NCBI GenBank assembly: GCA_003427395.1
Contig: BFEA01000208.1
Location: forward strand, 1,179,598-1,200,819
Length of the DNA stretch: 21,222 nt
Direction: 5' to 3'
From: Chara braunii
Taxonomy: Eukaryota > Streptophyta > Charophyceae > Charales > Characeae
Below the pieces are notes generated by a model. The model was given only the letters and a program-made list of their open reading frames with translations, made no database searches and was not told the origin of the DNA. The first letter of the stretch is position 1. Each line of letters opens with the position of its first letter. The position numbers were made by a program, and so were the translations under genes. Shown piece after piece: positions 8,494 through 18,600 of the stretch.

Positions 8494-8943
8494 CAATCCT
8501 GGTCAACTGACGTAGGATCGTGTTTGGGAGATCAGAGCCTCGGATGACGATTCACGCACGAGGCCGATTTGGGCATTAACCGCCCGTACCCCCTATGCTA
8601 CAGCGAACGAGAAACTCCCTCAGCTGAGCCACCTCCTCGATTGCATACGAAAAACTTTCGGATGTGGTTCGGTAGCTCCGCGATCATACGCCCGCCTAAG
8701 GGATGGTGACAGCTCCCGCAGGTGAAGGTAAGTTGTTCCTCGCATGGGCCTATTGCGTCGTAGGGGTTTGCGAGAGGTATGGTTGGTGCACTCGGTCGGA
8801 GCGACAACGCTCTACTACTCGACAATCCCTGGAAAATTTGCGTGACACGGCCGGGAGGGTCCCCCTGCAGGAGCGATGCGCTCGACAGGTGGCGTCCTTG
8901 TCGGGGATCTCGACTGTCTATCGGGGTCCCTAATGAACTCACC
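8494..8943 (+). mobile_element. LTR-retrotransposon-like leader module, copy 2 (plus strand)
   Basis: This is the plus-strand counterpart of 3188-3704 (minus). Shared blocks in order are AATCCTGGTCAACTG (8495), CTCAGCTGAGCCACCTC (8619), GATTGCATACGAAAAACTTT (8639), GGTGACAGCTCC (8704), GGTAAGTT (8727), GTCGTAGGGG (8757), GGAGCGATGCGCTCGACA (8870) and GGGGTCCCTAATGAAC (8923). Short ORFs across it are not conserved between the copies, so it is probably non-coding. A third fragment of the GGAGC-GATGCGCTCGACA block lies at 15038-15073. Confidence 0.6.
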
Positions 8944-9120
8944 CAGGTTAAATGGCAAGCTGATGATCTAGGCAAAACAACAATGTTTGAATGATTTTGT
9001 GCGATTGTAATGATGATAGGTGTGTGTGGATTGTTTGAGGATGAGATACACTTATACGCTGTAACATATTAGTCAAAATTTTGGTGATTATAATGAGTAT
9101 GTTAACATATTGTCACTCAA

Positions 9121-9203
9121 CCTCACTCAACCTTAGCTACGTTAGAAATGCAAGGCGTTTGGGAAATACCTTGCATTTCTAACGTAGCTAAGGTTGAGTG
9201 AGG
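9121..9203. repeat. Perfect 35-bp inverted repeat (hairpin)
   Basis: The arms 9121-9155 and 9169-9203 are exact reverse complements over 35 of 35 bases, with a 13-base loop (CGTTTGGGAAATA). The left arm is preceded by a further CACTCAA word, giving CACTCAACCTCACTCAACC. It could be a recent fold-back insertion or a small-RNA hairpin. Confidence 0.95.
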
Positions 9204-10195
9204 CGACATCAGTATTGCTATGCATACCCATTACCGATATAAGTTTTTTGTCACTTCCTGTTATAACTTACTGGGATCCTAAGTGGACAAAACTAGGTTA
9301 AAAGGTGGTTGGTGATTTAGGTAAAAGATAATTTGTTTTTTGTCTTGACCGAAGGGTTAGTGATGGGGTAAAGAGTTTTATGGTTGTATTGGATTGAGTG
9401 GGAATTAGAATGTTTGTGCAAGTGTCGAGTGTTTATCATAACACCCACATTGGCAGCCGCAGTTAAAAATTTGCAGATCCAGGTACCATATAGTATTTCG
9501 AACGTGACTATGCGTATCTAATGATGTTGAGTAACTAATGTTTGCATCAATATATCTTCGCAAGTTCGATTACTCGAGCAAGAATCTTTGGTACTTGAAC
9601 ACAACCACTAAGTTACCTGAGTTGTTATGATAGTGTTGTGTTACGCTTACGTCACAAAATAGATTACATCAGGAAGATATCCTTTTTTCTTGTTAATGGG
9701 TTTTTGTATGGGAGGCAGTAGACAATTTCAGTAAATAAAGGGGATGAATGATCCTTTGCTGACAAAGAGTGGTTACATAGAAAATTTTGGATAGTTGGAA
9801 AGTAGAAGTTGCTAAGTATACGGCGTATATGCGGGACTTGGCATTGTTCAAACTTCGTTCAGGTAGGTATGCACTGGCTTATGCTATTTAAAGTTCAAGC
9901 AGATCCAAAAAGAGAGATGAATATGATTGATAATATGACGTATCACATTCACTGCAGTTGTTTGTGAGAGTGATTCTTTTGAGTTCAGTTAGCGTGATAG
10001 TGAATAGACTGACACTAAATCATCATATTAGGCTATTACGTTCAATTTAGTGATGAGATTCGAGTAGTATGAAGCTATTAGTTTGAACTCTTTGAGTTCA
10101 GACCATCCAATTGCATCTATACGGTTGGAGTTAAGTGCTTGAGTTTATTATCTTTTGAGACGTTTTTCGCTTGATTTTATCTGTTTAATTTCATA
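9204..10195. other. No gene recognised
   Basis: This is AT-rich sequence with stops in all frames. Near 9885 (TATTTAAAG) and 9955-9985 (TTTGTGAGAGTGATTCTTTT) it resembles the LTR-like segment at 7939, so a retrotransposon fragment is possible. Nothing else is identifiable. Confidence 0.4.
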
Positions 10196-10199
10196 TTTG

Positions 10200-10410
10200 T
10201 GCATTAATTCAGTTAACCCTATTTGAGTATTATTTATATAAGGTTATGTATTTGATGTTATTTATCTTATATTTATTCATTTATGACTATCCACGTGAGT
10301 TATCTATCTAAGTTTACTTTTTTGAGACTATCCGTCTGAGATTTATATAAGCTAATTGATTTGAATTATCCATTTATATTTGTTGATTTGAATTTATATA
10401 TTTGAGTTGC
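10200..10410. repeat. Degenerate AT-rich tandem repeat of about 40 bp
   Basis: GACTATCCACGTGAG (10286), GACTATCCGTCTGAG (10325) and GAATTATCCATTTATA (near 10363) recur at about 39-40 base spacing, with TTATTTATATAAG-like sequence between them. Similar T/A-rich words extend upstream to about 10200. Confidence 0.5.
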
Positions 10411-10431
10411 TCTTCTAAAAAGGGATAGAGG

Positions 10432-10836
10432 CTACGTTGCATAACATACACATACGGGGGTTGTCCATACGAAACGTACACGTAATATATGTACGGGATC
10501 TGTACGGGATCTGTACGGGATCTATACGGAAACCTGTACGGGAACCTGTACAAGAACCTGTATGTCTTGTACGCCCCCGTACGAAAAAGCAAAAAAAAAA
10601 AAAAAAAAAGTCGTCAAACAAATCCGAAAAAAAAAAATGTGATGCAACAGCACAAAACAAGCAACATTTGGTTGAGCATCATCTTCAGATTCTTATTAGA
10701 ATTTAAGGAAAAAAAACTAAAACCCATACCAGATTAAAAACAAAATTGTACAGGGCCCCTAGTGTACGAGTAGCGTACGAGCACAAGAGTACGAATCCGT
10801 ATTCGTACAAGGGTGCGTACAAGTGGCAATGCAGGG
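10432..10836 (-). mobile_element. hAT-like non-autonomous element, GTACG subterminal type
   Basis: The left end, CTACGTTGCATAAC, matches that of the copy at 7608. The right end, read inward, is TGCATTGCCACTTGTACG and aligns with the left end with mostly transition differences. TAGAGG flanks both sides (10426-10431 and 10837-10842). The left module is a phased 11-12 bp array built on GTACGGGATCT (about 10491-10560). The right module repeats GTACGAG-type words (about 10747-10820). Between them are a run of 19 A (10591-10609) and the family core on the minus strand (10630-10710; CAACCAAATGTTGCTTGTTT when reversed). ORFs crossing it are repeat artefacts. Confidence 0.7.
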
Positions 10837-10842
10837 TAGAGG

Positions 10843-11700
10843 TGTTACACAAAATTCACGTCCGATGCGAAGTTGGAGGTGAATGGAGTGGCTGGTTCCT
10901 TGGGATAAATTTTTTTTCTCATGGAGTGACCAATGTGTGAAGTCTACCCTAAAGAGGTTGCAATCCCTAGTTATTTTTTTTCTTGGAGGATGGTATGAGG
11001 AAGTTATAATTTTGTCTTACAATTAGTAGTGAGACCCACGCCGAAACTGTATTACTTGTCAATAGTAGGGTGTTATCGCCTAACCCTCCGTGGTAAAATG
11101 ACTACATTTTTACTAAATAGGAGGAAAATGTATGTGCCTTGTCAGGTTATGATCTATGAGGGAAACAACTACTACTTGAAGCAATAAGGCAGGGGATGAT
11201 TCCCCAACTATATTTCTTTCAAGTAGGTTCTTTAGCATGGGAAAGGAATACGCATCCGGAGCGTGTACGATGAGGTTGTCTACCTTATCGATGAGGGTCT
11301 ACAAGGAACAAATGTTAGAATCGGAGGGAGAAGCATTGACGCTTGATCCCTCAAGCGGGGCCCAAAAATCTAAGATATTATCCACTTTTGAAAAGGATTG
11401 TACTCCCCCTCGACACAATATACTTTTGTCAAAGTCCGAGAAGTAAAATATACCATGGTTACTACTAATTGCATTTGGATTTTTTATTTTTTTTATTTTT
11501 TTTACATTATGAGTCGTTTACTTGTCTTGAAGTTCATATATGAACCTGCCAATAACTTATGATGGATAATTATTGTGATATTTATTTTTTCACTTTCTAA
11601 GGTTATGCACTTAACCATTATGGTATTGTTGTTGGCATTTCTATAATAGTATTTCACTTTTATAAGCGACAACTATCGTAATATTTAATATTTTGAAATT
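10843..11700. other. No convincing gene; one short ORF at 11237-11446
   Basis: A 69-codon ORF (11237-11446, MGKEYASGACTMRL...) matches nothing I recognise. Another frame (from ATG at 11098) reads VYDEVVYLIDEGLQGTNVR near 11263-11320 but carries at least seven stops. Both may be chance, or a remnant of a decayed coding sequence. Confidence 0.3.
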
Positions 11701-11708
11701 GTTGGTGT

Positions 11709-12006
11709 CAGGGTTGCCAGACCGAACATACGGAGGCCCCCAAGTCGACCCCCGAGCATTCGGGCGTTCGGGTCCCCGTACGGGGCCCAAACCTGAAGGG
11801 GTTCGAACCCCGCAAAAAAATATTTTGGCACGTAAATTTTTATTTTTATTTTCTGAAGTTTTTTTTTTTGAGTTCTTTGTAATGTAAGTTATCTCCCTCT
11901 TACGTTTGAAGTCGTTTTGTTCCGCCACAAAAAAATGAAAAATCGACAACGATGGTGGTGTCAAAACCTGCTTGCCCACTCACTTTTTTTTTTTTTTTTT
12001 TTTTTT
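11709..12006 (+). mobile_element. hAT-like non-autonomous element, left part
   Basis: It starts with CAGGGTTGCCAGACCG at 11709, the clearest hAT-type terminus in the window, preceded by GTTGGTGT. The CpG-rich module (11725-11812) mixes CGAAC, TTCGGG and CCGTACGG. Core part A follows (11820-11980: GTAATGTAAGTTA, then AAAATGAAAAATCGACAA and GATGGTGGTGT), shared with 14515-14680. A run of 23 T (11984-12006) closes it. Core part B and the right terminus are missing, so it is truncated. Confidence 0.6.
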
Positions 12007-12467
12007 AGAAACATAACATTTTTCTTTCCAAATAAAATCACCAGGGCTCCGGAGCACACCCCTACATATCAACCCCGTACAAACTTGTTGAAGCCGTTAC
12101 TCAGCTTGGGTTTTTGGAAACCGGGTCCAATGTCCCTTAGAGGAATCTCCAAAAGAAGAATTACAAATCAAATCTATGGTAGTATAATATCCTTGCTACT
12201 CAGGAAAACACCAACATATTTCTAAAGACGAAACACTATTAGCCAAGGACTACGAGCTACGAAATGTGGTCTATGAACTGCAAGTCTCGAAACTGCGCAA
12301 TCAAACTCACAAAACAATTGAACCCTAAAATTATCCCAAAAAAATAGATGATTGAAAACAGTCATGAAAGCAGTGCAAGGAAATTAAAAGAGAGGGGGAG
12401 ATGGATAACCATGCTCACAGCAAATACGAGTGGGGAAGATACGAGCCAGAATTTCCAAGTGGCACAA
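12007..12467. other. No gene recognised
   Basis: There is no recognisable coding or repeat content except CAACATATTTCTAAAGACG (near 12210), which resembles CAACATGTTTCTAAAGATC at 14360. Confidence 0.4.
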
Positions 12468-14300
12468 GGTCGAGCGTAGGACACTCCCCGCACCACTCAA
12501 GGCATGGGTGACCCTGTGTCACTATTCCTATTCTTTGAGATCAACCATTCTTAAAAAACGAACCTCACTTTAACTCTAGACAAGGTTATGGCTGAACATT
12601 ATTTTACCCTTCACGCCCGGGAGACGTTCCCACCGCCACTCTTGAGTCTCCTACTCCCGCTGGTGGCGCCGCCACCCATAGGGCTTCAGGGTTTTACGAA
12701 CCCTGCGAAGATCTTGTCCCTTCAGCATATTAGTTTCCCTGATTCTGCCAATTCTACCGTTGAAATGTAAGTTACAAAAATAGAAGCAGGAGTTTCCAGG
12801 ATGACCATAGGTCGAGCGTAGGACACTCCCCACACCACTCAAGGCATGGGTGACCCTGCATCGCTGTTCCTGCGCTTGAAGAACAACCACTTCCAGAAAC
12901 TAAAGTTCAGTGCGTCCCGGTAGGCAGAATGTCAAACCCTTCCTCATAACAACTATGTGCACTCATTAGTTGACTGTCTGCAAGCTTGACTCTCACCCGT
13001 ATCATAACAAGTTTATCGGTGCGACTGTCCGGAAACAATTCTACTAACACCGAGAGGTTTCCACCCCGAGGTACCGGTAGAACGAACGAAACTAGAGTCA
13101 AAAGCATCACAACATCTCAACAGCAAAGGCGGTCCCAGAAATCTACTACGGAAACAACACTTGAAAGAAAAAGTGGAGTACCCAATCGGAGCTCCTGAAA
13201 CCTACATACATCAAACTAAAAGTACAGCAACAATCAGGAATGGAAGAATAAGCAGAACATAGACAACGAAAACGACCTTACATGTAACCATTCACAGGCA
13301 CTATCATGGCCAAAGAGAACCAAATTATCGTATTAATTTCCCCAATTCTACATATTTTACTGATTCTACCGTTGGAATGTAAGTGATAACAAAAGCAAGC
13401 ACGAGTTCCTAGGATGGCCACAGGTTGAGTGTAGGATACTCCCCACACCACTCAAGGCATGGGAGACCCAGACTCACTTCCTGCACTTGAAGGACAACCA
13501 CTTACAGAAATTGGACCTCGGTGTATCCCGATAGGTAGAATCTCAAACCCTTCCTAATATCAATTGCGTGCATTTCGTGGTTGACTGTCTGTAAACTTGA
13601 CTCTACGACTCTATTGGTACGGCTATCCGAAAGTTGTTCTACTAACAGTGAGAGGTTTCCTCCCCGAAGTACGGATCGAACGAACGAAACTGGGGCCAAA
13701 GCATCACAACATCGCGAAAGCAGAAGTGGTCCTAGCAATCTACTACAAAAACGATACTAAAAAAAAAGAAATGGAGAAACCAATCGGAACTCTGGAAACC
13801 TACAGACATTAAACTAAAAATGCCCTAATAATCAAGAACGAGAGAATAAGTAGGAAACATAGAAAACAAAAGTGTCTTATATGTACTAACCATTCACAGG
13901 CACCGTTATGACCAAAGAGAACCAACTTAAGTGAGAAAACAAAACTTGAAGTGAATGATCATCAAACTGCCTTGTGATGTAGATAGGTCCACTGAAACCT
14001 GTTGAAGCTCTTGGACATGCTGAAACACTGCCACCGCAGCCACACGCACTCCCACTGCATCCGATTGCGTCATTCTACCTTGCAAGGTTTTCTAATCCAT
14101 GAGAGTACGGCGCACGGTCTTTGGATGTTGAGAAAGAAGCCCCCCCTTACCATCAAAAGGCTTGAGGGGAGAACGACTCCTCTGGTATCGAGATCCTGTC
14201 TGGTATGAAGATTGGTATGGAGGTCAAATACGGAGCTGCCAGGATGCCTTGGCGTAAGAGTGCAAAGTACTCCCTACCCACTCAAGGGCTAGGCTACGCC
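12468..14300. repeat. Four dispersed copies of an about 50-bp block
   Basis: GGTCGAGCGTAGGACACTCC plus CACTCAAGGCATGGGTGACC occurs at 12468-12517 and 12810-12859, as a variant at 13423-13470, and more distantly at 14255-14300 (AGAGTGCAAAGTACTCCC, then ACCCACTCAAGG). The middle two lie in the tandem pair described separately. The block's function is unknown. The GGGTGACC part superficially recalls the 5S rRNA 3' region, but the surroundings do not fit. Confidence 0.75.
12724..13932. repeat. Tandem duplication, two units of about 606-612 bp
   Basis: Unit 1 is about 12724-13328 and unit 2 about 13330-13932. Matching landmarks are TTCTACCGTTGAAATGTAAG and TTCTACCGTTGGAATGTAAG (12750, 13364), GACTGTCTGCAAGCTTGACTC (12973, 13582), CTACTAACA with GAGAGGTTTCC (13034, 13640), GAACGAACGAAACT (13082, 13679) and CCATTCACAGGCAC. 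Identity looks roughly 75-80%, with small indels. Minus-strand ORFs (12907-13110 and 13502-13738) share GGNLSxLVE but diverge by frame elsewhere, so coding is doubtful. Confidence 0.8.
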
Positions 14301-14350
14301 AGGGCACTATCACCATAGCTCTCACACACCTCGTTGAAAATATCAATATC
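13933..14350. other. No gene recognised
   Basis: This is non-coding sequence after the tandem pair. It contains the most diverged copy of the 50-bp block (14255-14300). ORF 14002-14208 has no protein-like features. Confidence 0.35.
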
Positions 14351-14399
14351 CACATGCCCCAACATGTTTCTAAAGATCAACGTCCACATGCCCCAACGT
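14350..14399. repeat. Short direct repeat, about 33-bp period
   Basis: TCCACATGCCCCAAC occurs at about 14349 and again at about 14382, with CATGTTTCTAAAGATCAACG between. The second copy abuts the element starting at 14394. Confidence 0.7.
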
Positions 14400-14840
14400 T
14401 GCAACCTAGTCAGCCGCCGCCGACAACCGGTTGCCGCCACCTCCGCTATCGCCGCTTCGTTAGCGCACCCTAATTTGTTTTTTTTTTCTTTTCACTTTTT
14501 GTTTTTCCTTTATTTTGAGGCATGAAAAAAAAAATTATTCTTTCAAACTTTATTTGTCGATTATCTATTATGTAAGATACACATACATAAATTTTCATGG
14601 CATTTGTCACGGTAAAACAAAAATGAAAAATCGGCAAAGATGGTGGTGTTAAAAACATGCTCGTCCATTCAATAATTTCATTCTCGTTTTATTTTTTTTA
14701 ATTTTTATTATTATTATTTATATTTAGTATTTGATTTTGATTTCCAATTCGGTAAAGAATTTGGATGTAACGTTGCGGGAAATTTTGTTTAGTTTATTAT
14801 TCTGCATAATATATTATTTTCAGATTTTTTGGAATTCGTT

Positions 14841-14871
<31 letters not shown>

Positions 14872-14970
14872 CCGTATTTGGCTGAATGGCCGAACGCGTC
14901 GAGAGGGGTTGTCGAACGTTTAGGCGATCACGTTTGGGCGTTCGGCCCATCTCAAACGCCGGCAACTCTG
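14394..14970 (+). mobile_element. hAT-like non-autonomous element, full A+B core
   Basis: The right end, GGCAACTCTG (14961-14970), is a one-base variant of the inverse of CAGGGTTGCC. The left end is probably CAACGTTGCAACC at 14394. Order: CpG-rich left module (14400-14470), core A (14515-14680), core B (14741-14830: GGTAAAGAATTTGGATGTAAC), a run of 30 T (14842-14871) and a right module with CGAACG/CGTTCGG (14890-14955). It is the only copy with A and B close together. No target-site duplication was found. The ORF from 14731 is repeat-derived. Confidence 0.6.
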
Positions 14971-15037
14971 GATCGTGCATTATTATTACGGTACATTATT
15001 ATTGTTATTACCATTGAATTGGATGGTCGTAAACGTT

Positions 15038-15073
15038 GGGAGGGTTCCCCTGCGGAGCCGATGCGCTCGACAC
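15038..15073 (+). mobile_element. Fragment of the retrotransposon-like leader module
   Basis: GGGAGGGTTCCCCTGCGGAG, then CCGATGCGCTCGACAC, matches 8854-8887 (GGGAGGGTCCCCCTGCAGGA...). Only about 36 bases are clearly shared, lying immediately right of the element ending at 14970. Confidence 0.5.
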
Positions 15074-15250
15074 CGCTAACTGAACCGCAAACACCCTTTC
15101 CAATAACAAACGAGAGATGACAATCATATGTCAGAACAAATATTTCATACTCAAATCCCAAGAACATTCTCGATATCACGTACGGTCTCCGATAAATAAA
15201 AAATGGGAGGAAGGATTCGACCTATCCCCTCACTAGTTTCATCTTTTGCA

Positions 15251-15562
15251 TAATTATGAGTTGAAGCTAGTATCAGACTGTCAGTGTATGTTTCAAGTCA
15301 ACCTTAGTTTTTCGAAGGGAATGGCGTTACAAGTTAATGTGCATCTAAGTAACACTTACTTTTTAACAAACCATGTTTTATTATTTTTTTGCTAAAACAA
15401 ATATCACAGTAATTATGAATTGAAGTTAGTGTTAGTGTAGGTTTCAAATCCATCTTAGTTTCGCAAAGAAAATGTCGTTACAAGTTAATGTGCATCTAAG
15501 TAACCTTTATTATTTAACAAACCATGTTTTATTACTTTTGGTCTGAAACAGATATCATTGTC
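15251..15562. repeat. Tandem duplication, 159-bp unit
   Basis: TAATTATGAGTTGAAG (15251) recurs as TAATTATGAATTGAAG (15410). GTTACAAGTTAATGTGCATC and AACAAACCATGTTTTATTA are shared in register between the units. It is directly followed by two 25-bp copies of AAGTTCATT(C/T)(T/G)AAATTATAAA at about 15567-15615. There is no ORF. Confidence 0.85.
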
Positions 15563-15699
15563 TTTAAAGTTCATTCTAAATTATAAACCTTGTAAGTTCA
15601 TTTGAAATTATAAATTTATGTGTGTGATCACCAACAAAAAATCACGAAATCCTACATAATCATACAACAATATAAAGTGAAATAAAATGTTTTGAAAGT

Positions 15700-18600
15700 C
15701 TCTCACAAGGTAAGCTCTGCACTATCACTTTTTTTGTCTAAAAATTACTTTGGGAGTCTAAAAGATGATTTTGGAGGTCGATCTGCACTTTGGGGGTCTT
15801 TTCCATAACTTAACGGCTGCAAAAAAAAATTTTGGGGGAAAAAAATGAATTTGGGGGCCTTACCTATCACTTTGGGGATACAATCGTTACTTTGTCAATC
15901 TAATAATCACTTTGGATGTTGGACCAATCACTTTTAAGTTGGGGATACAATAATTATTTTGGTATCAGACAATCATTTTGGGGGTTTATAAATTGCTTTA
16001 GGAATATGACATCCACTTTGGGGGCTCGATCATCACTTTGAGAATCTATAAATCACTTTAAAGGTCAGGTCGACCATTTTTTAGGTACATAAATATTTTA
16101 GGGGTCTTATCTATCGGTTTAAGTGTGTAAAAATTATTTCAGGAATGTGTCACGTTACTTTGTGGATACAGTTATTAATTCAAAGATCCGAAAATTATTT
16201 TGGAGGTCGGACTCATCACTTTGGGGGAAAAAAAACTATCTTGATATCTGATTGACGCTTTAGGGCTTAGAAATTACTTTTTGTGTCAAACACATCACTT
16301 TGGGGGTCTAATATACAATTTGGAGTCTAGAAATCACTTTGAGGGTCCAATCGATCACATAGGGGGTATAAAAATTATTTTGGGGGCTTTATATATCACT
16401 TTGCCGGTATAAAACTTATTTTGGGGGACTGACTTTGGGGGTACAATCGTTATCTGGTCGTCACTTTAAAGGTCCAACTCGTCATTTCGGGACGCACATT
16501 TTCCTTTCGACCCGGGGTACAATTTTTTTGGGGGGGGTCTAACTTTTCAGTTTGGGGGCACAATCATTACTTCAAGATCCGATTGTCACTTTAGAAGAGG
16601 TTCGATGTATTACTTTGGGGTTACAAAGACTATTTTTGTGTTTGACTATCACTTTCGCGGTTTAAAAATTATTCTAGGTATCTGATAGATCACATTGGGG
16701 GTCTGATAATCACTTTGGGGGTGCAATAATTACTTTGGGGGTTTAAAAATCACTTCAAGGGTCCAATCGATCACACAGGGGGTACACAAATTATTTTCGG
16801 GGTCCAATCTATCACTTTGTCGGTGCAAAATTATTTTTGAGGGACCAACGTATCACTTTGGGGGTACAATCGTTATCTGCTCGTCACTTTGGAGGTCCAA
16901 CTTATCACTTTGGGGACGCAAGTTTTCACTTTCGGTATACAAAAAATATTTTGGGGGTCCAACTTATCACTTTTGAGGTACAATCATTACTTCGAGATCC
17001 GATTGTCACTTTAGAGGTCCGATCTATCACTTTGGGGATACAAAGACTATTTTGGTATCTAACTGTCACTTTCGCGGTTTATAAATTATTTTAGGTGTCT
17101 GATAGATCACTTTGGGGGTGCAATGATCACTTTGGGGGTCTAGAAATCACTTTGAAGGTTAAACCACTCACATTGGGGATACAAAGGTATTTTTGTATGC
17201 AACTGTCACTATGAAGGTTGAAAAACTACTTTACGAGTCTCATAGATCACTCTGGAGGTTCGATCATCACTTATAAATTACTTTGGGGATCTAAAAATTA
17301 CTTTGGGGGCCCGATCGATCTCTAAGGGGGTAAAAAAAAAAAAATTTGAGGCCCGACCTATCACTTTTGGGTTCACACTGTGGGCGTCTAACTGATTACT
17401 ACTATGAGAGTAAAAATATTTCGAGCGTTTGACGGTCAGTTTGCGGGTTCAAAAATCACTTTGGAGACCTGACCGATTACTTTGGGGGTCTGACCTATCC
17501 TTTTGGGGATACAAAGATTATTTCGGGGCTCCGACTGTAATTTTGGAGGTTTATAAATTACTTTGATGGAACGATGGATTACTTTATGGCTCTGACTTAT
17601 CACTATAGGGGTACACAAATTATTTCCAGAGTCTAACCGTCACTTTGGGACTTCGAAATTACTTTGGGGATCCGATTACTTTGGTGGTCCTACCTATTAC
17701 TTTGGGGATAAAAAAAAATATTCGGGGGTAAGAAAGTTACTTAGGGGGGTAGAAAATTACTTTGGAGGTCGGACGATTAGTTCGGGGGTCGGACCTTTCA
17801 CTTTGGGGATACAAAAATTATTTCAATGGTCCAAGTATTTTTTTTTTAGGTCTAACCATTACTTTTGGGGTTTATAAATTACTTTGGGGTCCGACATATC
17901 TCTTTGGGGCTAAAAAACTTATTTTGGGGGCCTAATTGATTACTCTGGGGGTTCAACCTATCACTTTGGGGGTATGGAAATTATTTTGGGGATCCGAATC
18001 ATGTTTTGGGGGACTAACTATTACTTAGGGGGTTAAGAAGTTACTTTGGGAGTCTGACCTATCACTTTGGGAACACAAAAATTATTTAGGGGTATGACCA
18101 TCACTTAGGGGGTTAAGAAATTACTTTGAGGGCTTAACAAATTAATTTGGGTTTCGACCTTACACTTTTGGTGTACAAAATTATTTGGGAGGTCATACCA
18201 TCATTTAGGGGGTTCATAAATTACTGTGGGGGTCTGACTAATTGATACATGACTTGGGGATATAAAAGATATTTTAGTGGTCTGATTCTCACTTAGGGGC
18301 ATAAAAACTTATATAAGGGGTCAAATAAATTACTTTGGGGGTCTAACCCATTACTTTGGGGGTACAAAACTTATTTTGGGGGTCCAACCCTTCACTTTCT
18401 GGGTACAAAAACTATTTTAGGGGTTCCACTGTCACTTAGGGGGTTAAGAGATTACTTTTGGGCCCTAACTAATTACTTTGGGGCTCTGACCTATCACTTT
18501 GAGGGAAAAAAATATTTTGGGGGTCCGAACTATCGTTTTGGAGGTCTAATCGTCACGTTTGGGGTTTGGGGGTCCAACCTATCACTTAAGGGGTACACAA

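Noticed and set aside
11237-11446. A 69-codon ORF as a gene
   Set aside because: It is short and unrecognised, and a different frame over the same bases looks at least as protein-like but is full of stops. I could not decide whether either was ever coding.
12500-12513. 5S rRNA or Cassandra-type element, from GGCATGGGTGACC
   Set aside because: Only about a dozen bases resemble the 5S 3' control region. The expected upstream 5S sequence and the 120-base length are absent.
12907-13738. Paired minus-strand ORFs sharing GGNLSxLVE
   Set aside because: The similarity follows from the 610-bp DNA duplication. Indels break the frame between copies, so there is no sign of protein-level conservation.
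14731-15120. A 129-codon ORF
   Set aside because: It runs through core B, a 30-T run (poly-Phe) and the CpG-rich end module of a mobile element, with no protein-like features.
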